64,000 nucleotides of DNA from Xanthomonas hortorum pv. cynarae (GTDB lineage Bacteria > Pseudomonadota > Gammaproteobacteria > Xanthomonadales > Xanthomonadaceae), in the NCBI RefSeq assembly GCF_002939985.1, contig NZ_MDFM01000026.1, positions 1-64,000 of the forward strand, read 5' to 3'. The position numbers and the translations under genes were made by a program. The notes below the pieces were generated by a model, which was given only the letters and a program-made list of their open reading frames with translations, was not told where the DNA came from and searched no databases. This document shows positions 58,898 to 64,000 of this stretch, one piece after another (the stretch's first letter is position 1; every line of letters starts with the position of its first letter).

Positions 58898-59455
58898 ATG
58901 TTGCTCAATCGTTTGCTGGTCATTGTATTTGCTGGCTTTTTTTCCGTCTCGGCGCTGGCCGCAGGTGCGCCGGTGCTGGATCTGGACTACCGGCCGCTGG
59001 CCGGCAAGGCGCCAATCAACCTGAACCGTACGTACGGCGGCAAGGTGGTGATGGTGGTCAACACCGCGAGCAAATGCGGCTACACCCCGCAGTACGAAGG
59101 ACTGGAAGCGCTGAACAAGCGCTTCGGTAGCCGCGGTTTTTCGGTGCTGGGCTTTCCTTCCAACGATTTTCAGGGACAGGAGCCCGGATCTGAGAAGCAG
59201 ATCCAGGAATTCTGCACGCTGACCTATGGCGTCAAGTTCCCGATGTTTGAGAAGGTGCATGTGCTGGGCAAAGAGGCGACGCCGCTGTATCAGCGCTTGA
59301 CGCAAGCCACGGGCGTTGCGCCGGGTTGGAACTTCCACAAGTATTTGATTAGTCGCGATGGACGCGTGGTGGCACAGTTCCCCAGCAAGATCAAACCGGA
59401 CGATCCGAGCGTGCTGGCGGCAATCGAACGCGAGCTCAAGGCACCGTCGCGCTGA
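58898..59455 (+). CDS. Periplasmic glutathione/thioredoxin peroxidase (GPx family)
   Basis: This 185-residue peroxidase has a signal peptide (about 1-22, ending ALAAGA). Catalytic residues are Cys60 (NTASKCGYTPQYEGLE), Gln94 (FPSNDFQGQEPG), Trp144 and Asn145 (PGWNFHKYL), with a resolving-type Cys106 (QEFCTLTYG). This composition fits the Cys-type GPx group that often uses thioredoxin. 'aagggga' precedes the ATG; the frame is open from 58751 but would lack the signal. It is divergent from the GntR operon. Confidence 0.9.
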   Translation: MLLNRLLVIVFAGFFSVSALAAGAPVLDLDYRPLAGKAPINLNRTYGGKVVMVVNTASKCGYTPQYEGLEALNKRFGSRGFSVLGFPSNDFQGQEPGSEKQIQEFCTLTYGVKFPMFEKVHVLGKEATPLYQRLTQATGVAPGWNFHKYLISRDGRVVAQFPSKIKPDDPSVLAAIERELKAPSR

Positions 59456-59545
59456 GCGCGGCTCTCGCAACGCCGCGCGCGCATGCGACAATGCGCATTC
59501 AGCGCCGGCGTCGGCGTGTCTTTTCACTTTCGGGAAGTGCATCGA

Positions 59546-60517
59546 ATGAAGATGGGAAAGCGCGGCGCGGCGGCGTCGCTACTGATGGTGGCAATGTCGG
59601 CATCGATGCCGGCGATGTCGCAGCAACCGGCCGCAGCGGCCACCAAGGAGAAGCCAGTTGTGAATGCATCGTCTGAGAAGAGCACCCGCGACAACGTCAG
59701 CTACGCCATCGGTATGGATGTGGCGCGCTCGTTCGAGCCGATTGCCCAGGACATCGATGTAAGCGCACTGCAACGCGCCATCGAAAATGCATTCAAGGGC
59801 GGCAAGCCGTTGTTGTCCGATGAGCAGACCCAGGCCACCGATACCGCCCTGCGCACTGCGCTGGCAGCGCGTAACGGCCAGCAGGTTCCGGGCATGGCGC
59901 CGGGTAGCGCGCCTGCGACTCCGTCCAAGGAAAACGTCGGCCTGATGCTGGGCGATCGCGCGGTCGGGCCGTCGTTGGCCGGCATCAAGGACGAGATCGA
60001 TCTGAGCATCCTGATGGAAGCCGTGCGTACCGTGTTCGCCAAGGGCACCACGCGTCTGACCCAGCAGGAAGCCGCAGCGACGATGCAGGCCTTCGCCTCT
60101 GCCAAGCAGGGCGCTGCCGGTGCCAAGAATCGCGAAGAGGGCAATGCGTTCCTCGCCAAGAACAAGACCGAAAAAGGCGTGATCACCACGGCCTCGGGCT
60201 TGCAGTACACGGTGTTGCGCCAGGGTAGCGGCGAGCGTCCGATGCCCACCAACACGGTGCGCGTGAACTACGAAGGCAAGCTGCTCAACGGGCAGGTGTT
60301 CGACAGTTCCTACCAGCGCGGCCAGCCGGCCGAGTTCGGTCTGAATCAAGTCATTGCAGGTTGGACCGAGGGCGTTGCGTTGATGCCGGTCGGTTCGAAA
60401 TATCGTTTCTGGATTCCATCCAACTTGGCCTATGGCCCGAACGGCACGCAGGGGGGGCCGATCGGACCAGACGCAACGTTGACGTTCGATGTCGAACTGA
60501 TGGGTATCCTTCCCTGA
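59546..60517 (+). CDS. Mip-like FKBP-type peptidyl-prolyl isomerase with duplicated N-terminal domain
   Basis: This 323-residue secreted isomerase has a signal peptide (about 1-25, ending AMSQQ). Two FKBP_N-type helical repeats follow: DNVSYAIGMDVARSFEPIA (49-110) and ENVGLMLGDRAVGPSLAG (129-190). A long helix leads to the FKBP core (about 230-322: VRVNYEGKLLNGQVFDSSYQ, VIAGWTEGVALMPVGSKYRF, IPSNLAYG). Ordinary Mip/FkpA proteins (about 235 residues) carry one N-terminal dimerisation domain, so this is longer. Mip-like proteins help fold secreted proteins and have been linked to Xanthomonas virulence. Confidence 0.88.
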   Translation: MKMGKRGAAASLLMVAMSASMPAMSQQPAAAATKEKPVVNASSEKSTRDNVSYAIGMDVARSFEPIAQDIDVSALQRAIENAFKGGKPLLSDEQTQATDTALRTALAARNGQQVPGMAPGSAPATPSKENVGLMLGDRAVGPSLAGIKDEIDLSILMEAVRTVFAKGTTRLTQQEAAATMQAFASAKQGAAGAKNREEGNAFLAKNKTEKGVITTASGLQYTVLRQGSGERPMPTNTVRVNYEGKLLNGQVFDSSYQRGQPAEFGLNQVIAGWTEGVALMPVGSKYRFWIPSNLAYGPNGTQGGPIGPDATLTFDVELMGILP

Positions 60518-60541
60518 TCCCCCACAGGAGTATCCCCCCCC

Positions 60542-61891
60542 ATGCGAGTTGCGATCTTTGGTACTGGCTATGTTGGTCTAGTCACCGGTACCTGTCTGGC
60601 CGAAGTAGGTCATCACGTTATCTGCGTGGATATCGACCAGGCGAAAGTTGATGGTCTCAATCGAGGGGTGATCCCCATCTATGAACCCGGCCTGGAGCCG
60701 ATGGTGAAAGCCAACCATGCCTCTGGCCGGTTGCGCTTCACCAGCGACGCTGCCGAGGCGATTGCGCACGGCGAAATCACCTTCATCGCCGTGGGCACGC
60801 CGCCGGATGAAGATGGCAGTGCCGACCTGCAGTACGTGCTGGCAGTTGCGCGTACCGTCGGTCGTCATATCGATGGCCCGTCGGTGGTCGTCAACAAGTC
60901 CACGGTGCCGGTCGGTACCGCCGACAAGGTACGCGTGGCGATCCAGGAAGAACTGGATGCACGCGGCGTGGAGCATGAGTTCGACGTCGTCTCCAATCCG
61001 GAATTCCTGAAGGAAGGCGACGCCGTTGCCGACTGCATGCGTCCGGATCGCATCGTGATCGGTGCCACCAAGCCGGCAGCGATTGCACGCATGCGCCGTC
61101 TGTATGCACCGTTCAATCGCAACCGCGATCGCATCGTGGAGATGGACGTGCGTTCGGCCGAGCTGACCAAGTACGCGGCCAACGCGATGCTGGCGACCAA
61201 GATCAGTTTCATGAACGAGATCGCCAACATTGCCGAGCGTGTCGGTGCGGACGTCGAGCACGTGCGTAACGGTATCGGTTCGGATCCGCGCATCGGCTGG
61301 CACTTCATCTATCCCGGTGCCGGTTATGGCGGCTCGTGCTTCCCCAAGGACGTGCAGGCGCTGGCCAAGACTGCCGAGCAGTACGGCATGCAGCCGACCC
61401 TCCTCAACGCGGTGGAAAGCGTCAACAACGCGCAGAAGGGTCATTTGTTCGAACTGGTGCAGCGTCACTACGGCGGCGAAGCCGGCGGCAGCCTTGCCGG
61501 CAAGACCTTCGCGGTGTGGGGCCTGGCGTTCAAGCCCAATACCGACGACATGCGTGCGGCCTCCAGCCGTCGCTTGCTGGCGCAGTTGTGGGAAGCCGGC
61601 GCCAAGGTGCGTGCCTACGATCCGGAAGCCACCCACGAAGCCAAGCGCATCTTCGGTGAGCGCGACGATCTGACCTTCTGCGACGAAGCCTTCGCGGCCC
61701 TGGAAGGCGCCGATGCGCTGGTCGTGGTCACCGAGTGGAAGCAGTTCCGCAGCCCGGATTTCGGCAAGATCAAGCAGGCCTTGAAGGACGACGTGGTGTT
61801 CGACGGTCGCAACCTTTACGACCCGCAGGAAATCGAAGCTGCCGGCCTGGCTTACTACGCCATCGGACGAGGCCGTTCGTTGCATGCATGA
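60542..61891 (+). CDS. ugd: UDP-glucose 6-dehydrogenase
   Basis: This 449-residue enzyme oxidises UDP-glucose to UDP-glucuronate with two NAD. It has the NAD motif [12 protein letters not shown], the central [20 protein letters not shown], the catalytic Cys266 in [14 protein letters not shown], and the C-terminal UDP-binding domain with [17 protein letters not shown]-glucuronate feeds exopolysaccharide (xanthan) synthesis in xanthomonads. It lies 24 bases after the FKBP gene and overlaps slyX by 8 bases. Confidence 0.97.
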   Translation: MRVAIFGTGYVGLVTGTCLAEVGHHVICVDIDQAKVDGLNRGVIPIYEPGLEPMVKANHASGRLRFTSDAAEAIAHGEITFIAVGTPPDEDGSADLQYVLAVARTVGRHIDGPSVVVNKSTVPVGTADKVRVAIQEELDARGVEHEFDVVSNPEFLKEGDAVADCMRPDRIVIGATKPAAIARMRRLYAPFNRNRDRIVEMDVRSAELTKYAANAMLATKISFMNEIANIAERVGADVEHVRNGIGSDPRIGWHFIYPGAGYGGSCFPKDVQALAKTAEQYGMQPTLLNAVESVNNAQKGHLFELVQRHYGGEAGGSLAGKTFAVWGLAFKPNTDDMRAASSRRLLAQLWEAGAKVRAYDPEATHEAKRIFGERDDLTFCDEAFAALEGADALVVVTEWKQFRSPDFGKIKQALKDDVVFDGRNLYDPQEIEAAGLAYYAIGRGRSLHA

Positions 61892-62120
61892 GCAACTCTC
61901 GCCGCGCGACCAGGAACTGGACGCGCGGTTGGTTGAACTGGAAACGCGGCTCTCCTTTCAGGAGCACACGCTCAATGAACTGAGTGAAGCACTTGCGGAC
62001 GCCCGTTTGACGGGCGCCCGCAATGCCGAACTGATCCGCCACCTGCTCGAGGATCTGGGCAAGGTGCGCTCCACGTTGTTTGCCGATGCAGCGGACGAAC
62101 CGCCGCCTCCGCACTATTGA
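61884..62120 (+). CDS. slyX: SlyX-like protein
   Basis: This 78-residue coiled-coil protein has [20 protein letters not shown] followed by [10 protein letters not shown], and ends in EPPPPHY, the typical SlyX C-terminus. Function is not established. It overlaps the ugd end by 8 bases, so translation is likely coupled, and is followed 18 bases later by the DUF2058 gene. Confidence 0.88.
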   Translation: MHEQLSPRDQELDARLVELETRLSFQEHTLNELSEALADARLTGARNAELIRHLLEDLGKVRSTLFADAADEPPPPHY

Positions 62121-62138
62121 CTGCAGATTGCCACCGCC

Positions 62139-62876
62139 ATGAGCGATACCTTACGTGACCAGTTGCTTGGGTTGGGCTTCAAGTCCGCCCCCAAGCCCGA
62201 ACGCAAACCCGACGCACGGCCTGCCGCGCGTCAACATGGCAACGGTGGCAGGCCTGCGCCCGGCGGCAACAAGCCGGGCGGCCAGGGCAGGGGACCGCAG
62301 CGGCCGCACGCCGCTGCGGCGACCGATGGCAAGCATGAACGCACAGGCGCGGGCAGGCCTGAGCGTCGCAACGATGGCAAGCCTGCAGCGTCGCCACGTC
62401 CGCAGCAGTCCACTGCAGAGCGCCGCGGGCCCAAGCCGGTACGCACGCGCGAAGACATCGATCTGGCCAAGGCCTATGCGATCCGTGCGCAGCGCGAGAA
62501 GGACGAGCGTATCGAAGCCGAGCGACTGAAGCAGGAAGAAGCACGCCTGCGTCGCGAAGCCAAGGCCAAGCTCGAAGAATTGCTCAAGGACAAGGGCCTG
62601 AATCATGCCGATGCCGATATCGCCCGGCATTTTCCGTATGGCGGCAAGATCAAGCGCATCTACGTGACCGCCGATCAGCTCAAGGCGCTCAACGCCGGCG
62701 AGCTGGGTGTGTTGCAGCTCAACGGGCGTTATCTGCTGGTCACCGCCGAGTTGCTGGCCGAAGCCGAATCGGTGTTCGCACCTTCGGTCGCATTGAAGGT
62801 GGATCCGAATGCACCGGCAAGCGACGACCCGTATGCGGACCCCCAGTATCAGGTGCCCGACGACCTGGTCTGGTAA
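62139..62876 (+). CDS. DUF2058-family protein (YaiL-like)
   Basis: This 245-residue nucleoid/ribosome-like basic protein has a short SDTLRDQLLGLGF N-terminus and a Gly/Pro/Lys-rich low-complexity region (about 20-100). A charged helix rich in Glu/Lys/Arg follows (about 105-150). The conserved C-terminal domain contains HFPYGGKIKRIYVTADQLKA and GRYLLVTAELL. E. coli YaiL has the same plan. Its role is unknown. A clear terminator follows. Confidence 0.85.
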   Translation: MSDTLRDQLLGLGFKSAPKPERKPDARPAARQHGNGGRPAPGGNKPGGQGRGPQRPHAAAATDGKHERTGAGRPERRNDGKPAASPRPQQSTAERRGPKPVRTREDIDLAKAYAIRAQREKDERIEAERLKQEEARLRREAKAKLEELLKDKGLNHADADIARHFPYGGKIKRIYVTADQLKALNAGELGVLQLNGRYLLVTAELLAEAESVFAPSVALKVDPNAPASDDPYADPQYQVPDDLVW

Positions 62877-62901
62877 CGCTGCACGACATGCTTTTGTTGT
62901 T

Positions 62902-62933
62902 ACATGGGCACCTGATGGGTGCCCATGTGTTTT
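62902..62933 (+). terminator. Terminator after the DUF2058 gene
   Basis: The 11-bp perfect stem acatgggcacc/ggtgcccatgt (62902-62912 and 62918-62928) is followed by GTTTT. Confidence 0.8.
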
Positions 62934-63125
62934 GGCGCATGCCTTGGCGTTGCGCAGCTGGATCCCTGCTTGCCCGCATGCGTGTTGAGCTGTGCAGCAA
63001 ACGCGCGGCTGGCGATACACAGGCCGGTCACGGCGCGCGCGGCACCATGCGCGGCGTTGTTGGTCGACGTATGCGGGCTCGGTGTCCGTGGCGTTGCAGC
63101 TCACTTCCTGCCGATGGTGTCGCGT

Positions 63126-63962
63126 ATGTCCATGTCTTCGAATTCCCTGCCGTCTTGCGCCGATGCATCAGTGCGCTCAGCCGTGCGCCGTGTTCCGTGC
63201 ATGCATGGGCGTCGCAACGCTGTGTCGGTTGGATTATTGGGGCTCGTGCTCTGCGCGCTTAGTCAGCAGGCAGCCGCACAGGCAGACGAGGCGCCGGCAT
63301 TCGATCGCCCCGGGATTCCGTTCGCTGCCGAAACACTGCAGCCGGGTGCGTTTGCCTGGGAGCAGGGCTTGCCGGATGCCAGCACCGACCGCGCCGATGG
63401 GCAGCGGACCACGCAGTACACCGCCGATACGTTGCTGCGTCTGGGGCTGTTGCAGAACGTGGAGCTGCAGTTGGGCAGCGAGAGTTACAACTGGCAGCAC
63501 GGCGGTGGCGCGCGCGTGCATGGCGGTGGCGACAGCCATATCGGAGTGAAGGTGGCACTGCCGTCGCGTTCGGACAGCTTTCATTGGGCCGCGCTCGGCA
63601 GCTACAGCGTGCCGACCGGCAGCCCTGATTTCAGCGATGGCTACGCGCGCGAGCTGGGCGTGACCGCGTCGTGGGATCTGGCACAGGAGCGCGCGCTGGC
63701 GCTGTACGTCAACTATGCGCGCTATAACGACGGTCACACCTGGACCTTCTCGCCCAACTACACGTTCTTTTCCGGCGAGCGCTTCAGCAGCTATGTGGAA
63801 GCGGGCTTCGACACCGGCAGCGAGCATTCGCGCGTGGCCGGGGCCGGCGGCGCCTGGCAGCTGCCGCATGCGATGCAGTTGGATGTATCGGTGCTGCGTG
63901 GGCTGACTTCGGCGAGCCCGGATTGGCAGGGCGGGATCGGCTTGTCGATCGCGTTTCAGTGA
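63126..63962 (+). CDS. Secreted outer-membrane beta-barrel-like protein (MetA-pathway/transporter family)
   Basis: This protein of about 278 residues has a basic n-region and a hydrophobic segment (VGLLGLVLCALSQQ), with likely cleavage after AQA. The mature part alternates beta strands with aromatic girdle residues (TADTLLRLGLLQNVELQLGS, YNDGHTWTFSPNYTFFSGER, GGIGLSIAFQ) and ends in Phe-Gln, like outer-membrane barrels. It resembles the 'transporter/MetA-pathway of phenol degradation' family. The start is uncertain: 63114, 63126, 63132 and 63201 are in frame; 63201 gives the most compact signal peptide. The window ends 38 bases beyond the stop. Confidence 0.7.
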   Translation: MSMSSNSLPSCADASVRSAVRRVPCMHGRRNAVSVGLLGLVLCALSQQAAAQADEAPAFDRPGIPFAAETLQPGAFAWEQGLPDASTDRADGQRTTQYTADTLLRLGLLQNVELQLGSESYNWQHGGGARVHGGGDSHIGVKVALPSRSDSFHWAALGSYSVPTGSPDFSDGYARELGVTASWDLAQERALALYVNYARYNDGHTWTFSPNYTFFSGERFSSYVEAGFDTGSEHSRVAGAGGAWQLPHAMQLDVSVLRGLTSASPDWQGGIGLSIAFQ

Positions 63963-64000
63963 TGGAGGTTTGTGGGGCGACGGCCAGGCCGTGCCCGCCG

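Overview
The window looks like a chromosomal segment of a Xanthomonas species (plant-associated gammaproteobacterium, order Lysobacterales). This rests on high GC with strong GC3, the divergent bamE(omlA)/fur pair, the hrcA-grpE-dnaK-dnaJ order, a tmRNA whose tag reads ANDDNYGSDYAIAA, an RND operon with the same layout as Stenotrophomonas smeU1-V-W-U2-X, and intergenic repeats that I associate with xanthomonads. The species cannot be fixed from sequence reading alone. Most genes are conserved chromosomal genes. No phage, insertion sequence, CRISPR array, rRNA or tRNA gene was seen.

Layout. 1-3.7 kb: repeat-rich DNA around phrB (photolyase) and an OmpA-like lipoprotein, including two copies of a 102-bp palindromic element and one related flank that lacks it. 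3.7-12.6 kb: a LysR regulator divergent from a five-gene RND efflux operon with two interleaved SDR genes. 12.6-16.4 kb: two membrane diguanylate cyclases on the minus strand around a small acidic protein gene. 16.5-21 kb: ssrA (tmRNA) and smpB, with an unusual esterase-subtilisin fusion gene between them, then ratA-rnfH. 21.2-29 kb: bamE/fur, recN and the heat-shock operon. 29.3-31.4 kb: pdxY-tyrA. 31.7-36.2 kb: a small protein gene, then a TolC/HlyD/ABC-exporter cluster whose ABC protein has lost every ATPase motif. 36.3-40.4 kb: a LysR regulator, an intact MsbA-like ABC exporter, an IMPACT-family protein and a LOG-type phosphoribohydrolase. 40.6-46.2 kb: sucA-sucB-lpd (2-oxoglutarate dehydrogenase). 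46.4-54.1 kb: GNAT protein, JmjC/RoxA-like oxygenase with an acidic tail, DUF3060 lipoprotein, purB, CorC-type protein, fumC. 54.2-58.8 kb: an apparently GntR(YtrA)-autoregulated ABC transporter operon with a GIN-domain protein and two lipoprotein genes downstream. 58.9-64 kb: periplasmic glutathione peroxidase, Mip-like FKBP, ugd, slyX, a DUF2058 gene and a secreted beta-barrel-like protein.

How the genes work together. Several groups are coupled by 4-bp ATGA overlaps: smeU1-V, pdxY-tyrA, hlyD-tolC, abc-yigZ, GNAT-roxA, and the permease/ATPase/gntR genes. Protein quality control is represented by the DnaK system, trans-translation (ssrA/smpB), BamE and a periplasmic FKBP. Central carbon metabolism is represented by sucAB-lpd and fumC. 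The features most likely to be new biology are the catalytically dead ABC exporter cluster, the esterase-subtilase fusion, and the 102-bp mobile-looking palindrome.
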